Source: Streptomyces iconiensis (GTDB lineage Bacteria; Actinomycetota; Actinomycetes; Streptomycetales; Streptomycetaceae). Taken from it: a stretch of DNA of 64,000 nt. Below the pieces are notes generated by a model. That model was not told the origin of the DNA and made no database searches. It worked only from the letters and a program-made list of their open reading frames with translations. Made by a program: the position numbers and the translations under genes. The stretch is taken from positions 1 through 64,000 of the forward strand of contig NZ_JANCPR020000036.1 of assembly GCF_028657195.3 (NCBI RefSeq), given 5' to 3'. Of this stretch, positions 17,985 to 25,238 are shown piece by piece; within the stretch, counting starts at the first letter, position 1, and each line of letters opens with the position of its first letter.

Positions 17985-18190
17985 TTGATCCTCCTGTGAT
18001 CGACGCGCCGGCCCTGGGCAACAGGCCGACGGGAGTCTGCTGCAGAGGGACACCCGAGGGTCGGTGCGTGCACGTACGCCTGTGCCCGCCGCATGGACAT
18101 GCATGCGAGCACTGACATCACGTGAGACACATGAGGCCCTCGCGTGGTTGCACCTTTGGCCCACGGTCTCGCCCCGGCAAACTGGCACCT

Positions 18191-19066
18191 ATGCCGCACT
18201 TCACCTCTTACGACGGCACGCAGCTCGCGTACCGCGTCCTGGACGACTCCCGCGACGGCAAGCCCCCGCTGGTCTGCCTCGCCGGCGGGCCCGCGCGCGA
18301 CGCCGCCTACCTCGGCGATCTCGGCGGGCTCAGCGCGTTCCGTCCCCTCGTCGTCCCCGACGCACGCGGTACGGGGGGCTCGCCGCCCGCCGACGATCTC
18401 GGCGCGTACGCCTTTCCCCGGCAGGCCGACGATGTCGAGGCCCTCCGCGCCCACCTCGGCCTGGACCGCTTCGCGCTGCTGGCACACGACGCGGCGACCG
18501 CCACGGCACAGGCGTACGCGGCCACCTACCGCGACCGCCTCACCCACCTCGTACTGCTCAACCCGGGCTCCCGCCTCCAGGGCGAACTCCCGGACGACGC
18601 ACGGCAGATCTTCGAGTCACGCGCAGCCGAAGCTGACTGGTGGGAGGACGCCTACGTCGCCGTCCAACTCCTCGCACACGCCACCGACCTCGACGAGATC
18701 CGCGGCCTCCTCCTGCGCGCCGCCCCGCTGGCCTACGGCCGCTGGGACCCGCCCCAGCAGGAACACGCCGCTGCGGAGGGCGAACAGCTCAACCCCGTGC
18801 CGCGCGCCGCCTTCTGGCAGGGCGTCACCGAGGAAACCCGCCTCGCCCTCCTCGGCCGTCTGCGCGCTGCCCGCGTCCCCGTACTCGTCGTCACCGGCGA
18901 CCTGGACGGCGTCACGGGCCTCCGCACGGGCGAGGCCGTCGCCGCCTCCTTCCCCCACGCCCGCCTCCGCCCCCTCCACGGCGTCGGCCACTACCCCTGG
19001 GTCGACGAACCGGAGATGCTCCGGCCCCTGGTCGAGGACTTCCTCACCGACACCCTGGAGCTGTGA
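18191..19066 (+). CDS. Alpha/beta hydrolase with Asp at the nucleophile elbow
   Basis: A 291-residue alpha/beta hydrolase fold protein, of proline iminopeptidase or haloalkane dehalogenase-like length. The oxyanion region is LAGGPARDA, the acid is in VTGDLDGVTG and the base is in GVGHYPWVDEPE. The nucleophile elbow reads LLAHDAATA, with Asp where serine hydrolases have Ser (GxSxG) and Ala in place of Gly. That fits an Asp-nucleophile dehalogenase or epoxide hydrolase-like chemistry, or a non-catalytic protein. ATG 18191 is chosen because the upstream extension is not protein-like. Its 3' end is triplicated in the downstream flank. Substrate unknown. Confidence 0.85.
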   Translation: MPHFTSYDGTQLAYRVLDDSRDGKPPLVCLAGGPARDAAYLGDLGGLSAFRPLVVPDARGTGGSPPADDLGAYAFPRQADDVEALRAHLGLDRFALLAHDAATATAQAYAATYRDRLTHLVLLNPGSRLQGELPDDARQIFESRAAEADWWEDAYVAVQLLAHATDLDEIRGLLLRAAPLAYGRWDPPQQEHAAAEGEQLNPVPRAAFWQGVTEETRLALLGRLRAARVPVLVVTGDLDGVTGLRTGEAVAASFPHARLRPLHGVGHYPWVDEPEMLRPLVEDFLTDTLEL

Positions 19067-19117
19067 CGCCGCCGACGCCCTGGGCATGTGACACCGCCGA
19101 CGCCTTGGAGCTGTGAC
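19046..19117 (+). repeat. Stop-spanning 25-base tandem repeat after the hydrolase
   Basis: The hydrolase end ACCGACACCCTGGAGCTGTGAC (19046-19067) is followed by two 25-base copies (19068-19092 and 19093-19117), each ending in GTGAC. The gene's stop codon lies in the first copy. Confidence 0.75.
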
Positions 19118-19230
19118 GGTCCGTGGTACGCGCTCAGCCAGCACACCGACTCGCCCTCGGTATCGGCCAGTTGTCGGTATCGGCCAGTTGTCGGCGTCGG
19201 CCGGTTGACAGTCGGACAGCGGCGCCCGTG
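19116..19230 (-). pseudogene. Remnant of a third paralogue of the anchored-protein pair
   Basis: On the minus strand this stretch encodes QLADTEGESVCWLSAYHGP, matching QLTDAKGESVYWLTTYHGP of the 20487-21533 gene, and the DNA matches its 20689-20760 part closely. A 17-base segment is repeated three times inside it (19158-19174, 19175-19191, 19192-19208). Only about 110 bases survive, so it is a gene scar. Confidence 0.7.
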
Positions 19231-19269
19231 GGATTCGGACCCTGCGGAGGGCCCCCGGCCCCTGGGGGG

Positions 19270-20325
19270 TCATCGTCCGGAGGGCGCCCGGCAGCCGTGC
19301 CGTTCGGCCGAAGCGGTGGCGAAGGCCGACAGCGCCCTCTTCTCCAGGGGCGGGTCCGCAGCCGCGAACCGGTCTCCGTCGTCCAACGGCTCGATCACGT
19401 AAAGGGCCTTGCTGCCGGGGCACGTGGCCGATGTCCAGTACGTGCCGTCCTTGCCGCCCTTGCCGTCCTTGCCGCCCGACAGCCCCTGGAGCGTCGATCC
19501 TCTGATCGTCTCCGAGCGGACCGCGTTCACGTACGGGCCGTAGGAGGCGGAGAGCCGGAACCGTGGGTTCCCTTTCGCGTCGGCCAGCAGGCAGTCCTCG
19601 ATCGGCGCGCTCCCGTCCGCGGCCGTCTCGTAGCCCCTCGATCCGGTGCCCGCGCAGGTGCCGGTCATCTCGGGGGCGCGCTTGAGCTGACGGACGGTGT
19701 CCTTGGGCACATGGTTCACCGGGCTCGCCCCTGGGGCCGGACAGCCCTGCCGGTTCGCGGCGCTCCTGAGGGCTCCTGTCACCGTGCGTGCCAGCGAAGC
19801 GCGCTGGTCAGGAGTGTTGAGGGGCTGCGCTGAGGGATCCCTGTGCGCGGCGACGCTCACCACGAAGTCGTCGCCCGTGCCCTTGTCGCAGGCGAGATAC
19901 GCCCCGGCGTACGCGCTCTCGTCCCCCGTGTTGAGCACGGCCGGCCACGTGCCGCCCACCGGGGACACCGTCTGAGCGCCACGGTGCGTGTCGGCCCTGC
20001 CCAACGCCGCGAGCACACGCTCGCCGCTCCCGGCCCGCTGGACGCGGACATCGAGCGAGGCGAGTCCGTCCCCCGGGTCGGACACCTCGCAGGACAGTGC
20101 GCCCTTCTTCTCGCCCTGGAGCCGTGGGGCACCCAGGAGTTGCTTCGCCTCCGTGTGGTCGAGCAGTTCCCCGCACGCGGAGGACACGGACCGAGAGTCC
20201 CGCCAGTCGTCAAAGGCACCCGCGGCGAACGCCACGCCACCCCCGGCCAGCACCAGTCCCAGGACCCCCGAGACCACGATCCCGGTCTTCTTCTTGCGCG
20301 ATGCGCCGCGCAGCGTGAACCCCAT
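19270..20325 (-). CDS. Anchored extracytoplasmic protein, paralogue 1
   Basis: A 351-residue protein with one N-terminal membrane segment (IVVSGVLGLVLAGGGVAFAA) after a basic start, so most of it is outside the membrane. No named domain is recognised. Conserved features shared with the next gene include the opening SACGELLDHTEAKQLLG against KVCGGAVSAGDSAGLLG, a block IEDCLLADAKGNPRFRLSAS, and scattered cysteines that probably form disulfides. Two adjacent paralogues plus a remnant show local gene duplication. The Gly/Lys-rich patch GGKDGKGGKDG near residue 300 is low-complexity. Function unknown. Confidence 0.75.
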   Translation of the reverse strand: MGFTLRGASRKKKTGIVVSGVLGLVLAGGGVAFAAGAFDDWRDSRSVSSACGELLDHTEAKQLLGAPRLQGEKKGALSCEVSDPGDGLASLDVRVQRAGSGERVLAALGRADTHRGAQTVSPVGGTWPAVLNTGDESAYAGAYLACDKGTGDDFVVSVAAHRDPSAQPLNTPDQRASLARTVTGALRSAANRQGCPAPGASPVNHVPKDTVRQLKRAPEMTGTCAGTGSRGYETAADGSAPIEDCLLADAKGNPRFRLSASYGPYVNAVRSETIRGSTLQGLSGGKDGKGGKDGTYWTSATCPGSKALYVIEPLDDGDRFAAADPPLEKRALSAFATASAERHGCRAPSGR

Positions 20326-20486
20326 ACGGATCAGCCCCCGCCGAGCGCGGAGAACGCCGACGTACGCGAAGTGATGGACGACCGGGACGACTCGTCCCGC
20401 AGGTTCTCAATGATCGTGTCCTCCAGGGGTCTCTTCCACGGCCGGACGCCCGCTCGTTGATCGGGTCTCTGGAACTGCCACGCCGC

Positions 20487-21533
20487 TCAGTCGCGGTACT
20501 CCGGCTTCGCACAGCCATACGCGGTCGCCGCGCGCTCCGTGTACGCGCGCAGCAGCGCCCGCCGCAGCGAGGCGTCCCCGTCCACGTCACCGAGTGCGCG
20601 CAGCGCAGTCAGCCCCGACCCGTGGTAGCGGGGGCATGCGAAGGTGGCCGTGCCGCTGTCGAGGACGCTGCTCTCCCCACGGACGAACGGTCCGTGGTAC
20701 GTGGTCAGCCAGTACACCGACTCGCCCTTGGCGTCGGTCAGTTGGCAGTCGGTCAGTGGTGCCTCGCCGGTGGGGCTCTCGACGGCGCCCGCGACTCCGG
20801 CCCGTTCACGCAGGTCAGCCGCCATGGAGGCCAGCGGGCGGCAGGCGCCGCGCGCCGTGTCCACCGGAACGGTCTCGGGCCACACGGCCTGGGGGACGCG
20901 TACACGCTCGACGGATTTCCCGAACTCCGCCTCGCACCCCCACTTCTCCGCCGCCCCACGCACGGCACGGGTCACGGCCTCCGCCAACTGCCCGGCACGT
21001 TCCGGGGTACGCAGCCCGGTCCCGGAACGGAAAGCGTCGGCGGTCACCACCAGCCCCCTGTGCTTCTTACGGCTGTCCGCACAGGCCAGCACAACGGCGG
21101 CCTTGGCCGAGTTGCCGTTCTCCGGCAGCACCACACCGTCCCAACCCCGCCCGACGGGCACCGCCGGCGGCCTCAGAGGCCCGGTACGTCCGAGCGCCTT
21201 CATCGGGAGAGCGGGCCTGGCCGACCAGTCGATCCGGAAGACCACGCTGGCCCCGCCCCGCTCCAGCGCACACCGCGCCAACTCCCCGGACGACTCCGGC
21301 CCCGGCTTCTTCCCCTCCCGCACGTCGTCCCCACCCAGCAGTCCGGCAGAGTCCCCCGCCGACACGGCGCCCCCACACACCTTGCCGGACGCGTCCTGGA
21401 CGGCCCCGGTCCAGCGGCCGAGGGCGCCGGTGGCTATCAGGACCCCGGCGAGGACAGCGAGGGCGAGCAGCGCTGCGGCGACGATTCTGGCCGGGCGCGG
21501 CACACGGGTGAGCAGGTGCGGAGGCGAGGGCAT
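20487..21533 (-). CDS. Anchored extracytoplasmic protein, paralogue 2
   Basis: A 348-residue protein with one N-terminal membrane segment (IVAAALLALAVLAGVLIATG). It aligns along its length with the protein at 19270-20325: same spacing of cysteines, same TDCQLTDAKGESVYWLTTYH block and a similar C-terminus with TERAATAYGC. Both lie on the minus strand 161 bases apart, with this gene upstream. No catalytic motif is seen; a cell-envelope role is inferred from topology only. Confidence 0.75.
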   Translation of the reverse strand: MPSPPHLLTRVPRPARIVAAALLALAVLAGVLIATGALGRWTGAVQDASGKVCGGAVSAGDSAGLLGGDDVREGKKPGPESSGELARCALERGGASVVFRIDWSARPALPMKALGRTGPLRPPAVPVGRGWDGVVLPENGNSAKAAVVLACADSRKKHRGLVVTADAFRSGTGLRTPERAGQLAEAVTRAVRGAAEKWGCEAEFGKSVERVRVPQAVWPETVPVDTARGACRPLASMAADLRERAGVAGAVESPTGEAPLTDCQLTDAKGESVYWLTTYHGPFVRGESSVLDSGTATFACPRYHGSGLTALRALGDVDGDASLRRALLRAYTERAATAYGCAKPEYRD

Positions 21534-21874
21534 GGGTCAGCTCTGGTTCGCTTCGTGAGGTGGAGGTGGTTGTCGGCGAGGCCATCGCCTGGGAGGTCGT
21601 TGTGCGCGAGTAGTTGCCGCCGTCGTCAGCGTTGAGCGTGTCGACGGGGCCCCGGCTCCCGCGAGTTGTGGCGGCGCTCAGCAGCCGTGGGCGTCCCTGT
21701 ACACGCCTCGGATGAGGTTCGCACGGGGCCAGGACGCGTGGTCCACCGGGCCTGCCGCCTGCTCCGGACTCCCGGCCCCGGACACCCAGTCCCCTCGGAC
21801 ATCCGAGACCTTGGGCCCGGGGCCCAAGGTCCCGACTCCCCCGACTCCCGCGCCGCTCGGCCAAGTACGGCCGG
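21534..21874. other. Intergenic region between paralogue 2 and the LPETG gene
   Basis: 340 bases with no supportable gene. It holds a strong hairpin at 21808-21830 and, nearer 21534, the presumed promoter of paralogue 2. Confidence 0.5.
21808..21830. terminator. Hairpin terminator after the LPETG gene
   Basis: Arms ACCTTGGGCCC and GGGCCCAAGGT form an 11-base perfect inverted repeat around a single G, 45 bases past the stop of the leftward LPETG gene. Confidence 0.55.
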
Positions 21875-22354
21875 TCAGTCGCGGCGGCGGCGTAGTTCGC
21901 GGGCTGCGAGGCCCCCGGCGATGATGAGGAGGGCGGCGACGATGCCCGCGACGAGGGTTTCGGAGGGCGGGCCCGTTTCCGGGAGTGAGCCGGAGCCGGC
22001 GCCGCGGGAGTCCGAGCCGGAATGGGAACCGGCCGGTGTGCGGGGGGCGGAGGGCGTCGACTTCGTCGATTCCCGCTGCTTCGTCGACTCCCGCTGCTTC
22101 TCCGATCCCGGCTGCTTCGTCGACTCCCCCGGCCTCGTCGCGCTCCCGGTCGGGGTGGGCGCGGTGGGCGTGCCGGTCCTCGTGGGTGAGGTCGCCGGGG
22201 TGGTGGCCGGGCGTGCGTTCGGGTGGGGGGTGATGGCGGCGGCGGGGGCTGCGGCCGTCAGCGGCGACAAGGTGAGCAGGACGGCGAGGAGGGTGCCGAG
22301 CGCGCCGAGCGCGCGGTGGGGTGACTGGCAGGGCAGGTACTTGTCGCTCTTCAT
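21875..22354 (-). CDS. LPXTG-anchored surface protein
   Basis: A 159-residue wall-anchored protein. A signal peptide (GTLLAVLLTLSPLTAAAPAAA) is followed by a Thr/Pro/Ser-rich stalk containing repeats of STKQRE type, then LPETG, a hydrophobic helix (VAGIVAALLIIAGGLAA) and the charged tail RELRRRRD. That is a full sortase signal, so the protein should be joined to peptidoglycan. No folded domain is evident. ATG 22354 (MKSDKYLPC) is used. LPETG is notable because class E sortases of streptomycetes usually prefer LAXTG. No sortase gene is in the window. Confidence 0.85.
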   Translation of the reverse strand: MKSDKYLPCQSPHRALGALGTLLAVLLTLSPLTAAAPAAAITPHPNARPATTPATSPTRTGTPTAPTPTGSATRPGESTKQPGSEKQRESTKQRESTKSTPSAPRTPAGSHSGSDSRGAGSGSLPETGPPSETLVAGIVAALLIIAGGLAARELRRRRD

Positions 22355-22516
22355 GGCGGGGCGCCTCCGTTCCGCGAACCCCACCACGGTGGGCCAGGGG
22401 GCGGCCCCGACACCGGGTCTTTCCATGGCAATACGAACAGTTCACCCATAAGAGGCACCGTTCGGCCCCGATTCGGCCCCGGTTCGGCCCTCTCCCGCCA
22501 CGGGGGTCGTTCCGCG

Positions 22517-22592
22517 TGCCCCGTCCGACTCCGCGTGCCCCGTCCGACTCCGCGTAGCCACTCGGAGTCCGAGTGGCCCGTCGGAGTCCGAG
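22517..22592 (-). repeat. 19-base tandem repeat past the molybdenum subunit gene
   Basis: Four 19-base units lie at 22517-22535, 22536-22554, 22555-22573 and 22574-22592. Units 1 and 2 are identical; units 3 and 4 are related and create a palindrome at 22557-22577 that may terminate transcription. The array lies 15 bases past the stop of the leftward gene. Confidence 0.7.
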
Positions 22593-22607
22593 CCGGAGAC
22601 GGCGGCG

Positions 22608-24977
22608 TCAGACTCCCGGCTGGCTGGTACCGACCGCGGCCTGGGGGCGGATGGGAAGCCGGTTGGCGGGGCGGCCCGTTGCCGCGCGTACGGCGGAGGC
22701 GATGGCGGAGGGCGTGGTGACGACGGGCACGCTGGAGGCGGCCTTGGCGCCGAACGGTGCGACCACGTCCCGTTCCTCGATGAGCTTGACGATGCGGATG
22801 TCGGGGGTGTCCAGCGCGGTCGGCAGTGCGTACACCGTCAGGTCGGCGTGCCGCACGACACCCTTGGACACGCGCAGGTGCTCCGTGAGCGCCGTGCCGA
22901 TGCCCTGGGTGACGCCCGCCTCCAGACGGGCGCGCAGCTGGCGGGGGTTGAGGACGCGGCCCACGTCCTGGGCGAGCGCGACCTCGACCACGCGTACGGA
23001 ACCCAGTTCGATGTCGACGTCCACGACGGCGCGTACGGCGGCGAAGGAGAGGCCGACGAACGCGTCGCCCTGGCCCGAGCCGTCCAGCGGTTCGGTGGGG
23101 TGGGGGCGGCACTGGGCCGTGGCCCACAGTTCCTTGCCCTCCAGGGCCTCCACGACAGTGGTGGACAGCACGCCGTCGTACGACGTGATCTTGCCGTCGG
23201 CGATCGACAGCAGCTCCGTCGACATCCCGAACTTCGCCGCGAGCGGCTGGAGGAGCTGGGTGCGTACCATCTTGGCCGCGCGTTCGACGGCGCCGCCCGA
23301 CACCCAGGTGTGCCGTCCGCGCGAACCCGCGCCCGACGGCGGCTGGTCGGTGTCGACCGAGGCGACGTGCACCTCGTCGATACCCAGCGTCTCCTGCACG
23401 ATCTGCCGCGCGAGCGTGTCGAATCCCTGGCCGGCCTCGACGGCCGCGCACATGACGGTCGCCACGGAGCCGCTGACCTTGACGGTCGCCGTCGACACCT
23501 CGTCGGTGCCCTCGGCGCCGAGCATGTGCACCATGCCGAGCGCGTACCCGACGCCGCGCCGTACGGCGGACGGTTCGCCCGCGCCCTCGGGCCCGCCGGG
23601 CAGCAGCCACTCGTGCTCCGGCGCGTCCTTGGGCAGCTCGGGCAGCGGCGCTTCCCTTACGGCGGTGAGCAGTTCGGCCACGGGCGCCGGGCAGGTCACG
23701 GTCTGTCCCGTGGGCAGCAGGTCACCGGTGGCCAGGACGTTGCGCATCCGCACCTCGACGGGGTCGAGGCCGAGCCGCTCGGCGAGCTTGTCCATCTGGC
23801 CCTCGTAGGCGGCGCACACCTGCATGGCGCCCTCGCCGCGCACATGCCCGGACGGCGGGTTGTTGGTGCGTACGACCCAGCCGTCGATCACCGCGTGCGG
23901 GACGACGTACGGGCCGGCGGCGAACGAGACGGCGGCGGCGAGCGCGTCGGACGACGTGTCGGCGTACGCGCCGCCGTCCAGCAGGATCTGCGCCTCGACC
24001 TTGAGCAACGTGCCCTCGGCGTCCGCGTGGTGGCGGTAGCGGAGCAGCGTGGGGTGGCGGTGCGGGTGGCCGAGGAAGGACTCCTCGCGGGTGACCGCGA
24101 TCTTGACGGGACACCCCGTACGCATCGCCAGCAGGCCCAGCGGGATCTGGAGCGCGGCGTCCTCGCGGTCGCCCATCGCGCCCGGCACCCCGGTCACCAC
24201 GATCTTGACCTGCTCGGGCGGCAGCCCGAAGCAGGCAGCGGCCAGGTCGCGATCGGTGTGCGGGTCGGTCGAGGCGGTGTAGATCTCCACGCCGCCGTCG
24301 GGACGGGGCACGGCGAGCGCGGCCTCGGCCCCGATGGGCGCCGGGTCCTGGCGGCCGATGCGGTAGAGCCCCTCGACGACGACCTCGCCGACGAGGTCAG
24401 GGTCGCCGTACCGCAGGGGGATGTGGCGGATCAGGTTGCCGTCGGGGTGCAGCGGCTCGGACTCGAAGGAGACCTCGGGATCGGTGACCGGCTCCAGCAC
24501 CTCGTACTCGACGGCGATGGCCGCCGCTGCCAGCCGCGCCGTGTCCGGGTGGTCGGCGGCGACGGCGGCGATGGGCTCGCCGAAGTAGCGCACGATGTCG
24601 CGTGCGAAAGCGGGCTGGTCGGCGACCTTACGGCCGTGCGCCGAGTCGCCCGGCACGTCCGCGTACGTCACGACGGCACGCACGCCAGGCATGGCGGCGG
24701 CCTGTTCGGTGTCGATGGAGACGATCCGCGCGTGCGGATGCGGCGCGCGGTGCACCGCTGCCCACAGCAGCCCCTCGGCCCACAGGTCCGCCGCGTAGGG
24801 GAAGGTGCCCTGCGCCTTCGCGTAGGTGTCGGTGGGCATCACGGAGGCGCCGAGGCCGTGCGGCTCGGGCTCGTTGCGGGAGCTGGGCGGCAACGGGTTG
24901 CCTCCTGGCCCCGGTTCGGGCGGCACCGTCGCGGCGCCGCCGGGACCGGCGCCGGGGCCTTCAGCCATGTCCGTCAT
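22608..24977 (-). CDS. Xanthine dehydrogenase-family molybdopterin-binding subunit
   Basis: A 789-residue large subunit of a molybdenum hydroxylase. The a/b hammerhead domain (FPYAADLWAEGLLWAAVHRA, HPHARIVSID) spans about 50-180 and the molybdopterin-binding domain follows to the end. Two usual motifs are altered: the region normally RGFGAPQ reads RGEGAMQ, and the C-terminal GxGE carrying the catalytic Glu reads FGAKAASSVPVVT with no Glu, so activity or substrate may differ from true xanthine dehydrogenase. ATG 24977 overlaps the stop of the shifted tail frame of the iron-sulfur gene (ATGA). It is the last gene of a three-subunit operon. Confidence 0.85.
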   Translation of the reverse strand: MTDMAEGPGAGPGGAATVPPEPGPGGNPLPPSSRNEPEPHGLGASVMPTDTYAKAQGTFPYAADLWAEGLLWAAVHRAPHPHARIVSIDTEQAAAMPGVRAVVTYADVPGDSAHGRKVADQPAFARDIVRYFGEPIAAVAADHPDTARLAAAAIAVEYEVLEPVTDPEVSFESEPLHPDGNLIRHIPLRYGDPDLVGEVVVEGLYRIGRQDPAPIGAEAALAVPRPDGGVEIYTASTDPHTDRDLAAACFGLPPEQVKIVVTGVPGAMGDREDAALQIPLGLLAMRTGCPVKIAVTREESFLGHPHRHPTLLRYRHHADAEGTLLKVEAQILLDGGAYADTSSDALAAAVSFAAGPYVVPHAVIDGWVVRTNNPPSGHVRGEGAMQVCAAYEGQMDKLAERLGLDPVEVRMRNVLATGDLLPTGQTVTCPAPVAELLTAVREAPLPELPKDAPEHEWLLPGGPEGAGEPSAVRRGVGYALGMVHMLGAEGTDEVSTATVKVSGSVATVMCAAVEAGQGFDTLARQIVQETLGIDEVHVASVDTDQPPSGAGSRGRHTWVSGGAVERAAKMVRTQLLQPLAAKFGMSTELLSIADGKITSYDGVLSTTVVEALEGKELWATAQCRPHPTEPLDGSGQGDAFVGLSFAAVRAVVDVDIELGSVRVVEVALAQDVGRVLNPRQLRARLEAGVTQGIGTALTEHLRVSKGVVRHADLTVYALPTALDTPDIRIVKLIEERDVVAPFGAKAASSVPVVTTPSAIASAVRAATGRPANRLPIRPQAAVGTSQPGV

Positions 24978-25238
24978 GCCGCCGCCTCTCTGTGCGGGCT
25001 TCTCCGCGCACCGTGCGCGGTACGCGCTGCTGCTGTGCGGGCTGCCGTCGGGGGTGCTGTGTGTGTCCGGGGTGCTGTGTGTGTCCGAGGTGCTGTGTGT
25101 GCGGCGCCGTGCGGGGTGTTGCCGTCGCCGCCCGGGGTGTTGCCGTGACCGCTGTACGGGGCGCCGCCGGGACCGTCGTGACCCGGGGCGCCGTGCGGGG
25201 TGCCGCGCCGGCCGTCGTCGTGCGAGGGCGGGCCCGCA
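24974..25238 (-). other. Probable out-of-frame tail of the 2Fe-2S subunit gene
   Basis: No stop occurs in one leftward frame from 25366 to 24974. Its product (GPPSHDDGRRGTPHG, later GHGNTPGGDGNTPHG) continues the His/Gly/Asp/Pro-rich style of the 2Fe-2S tail, and its stop overlaps the ATG of the molybdenum subunit. The total length 24974-28139 is one base over a multiple of three. An 18-base repeat (GGTGCTGTGTGTGTCCGG type) occurs three times at 25053-25106. Confidence 0.6.

Noticed and set aside
19068..19117. Short coding sequence after the hydrolase
   Set aside because: It is a tandem copy of the hydrolase 3' end with stops, not an independent gene.
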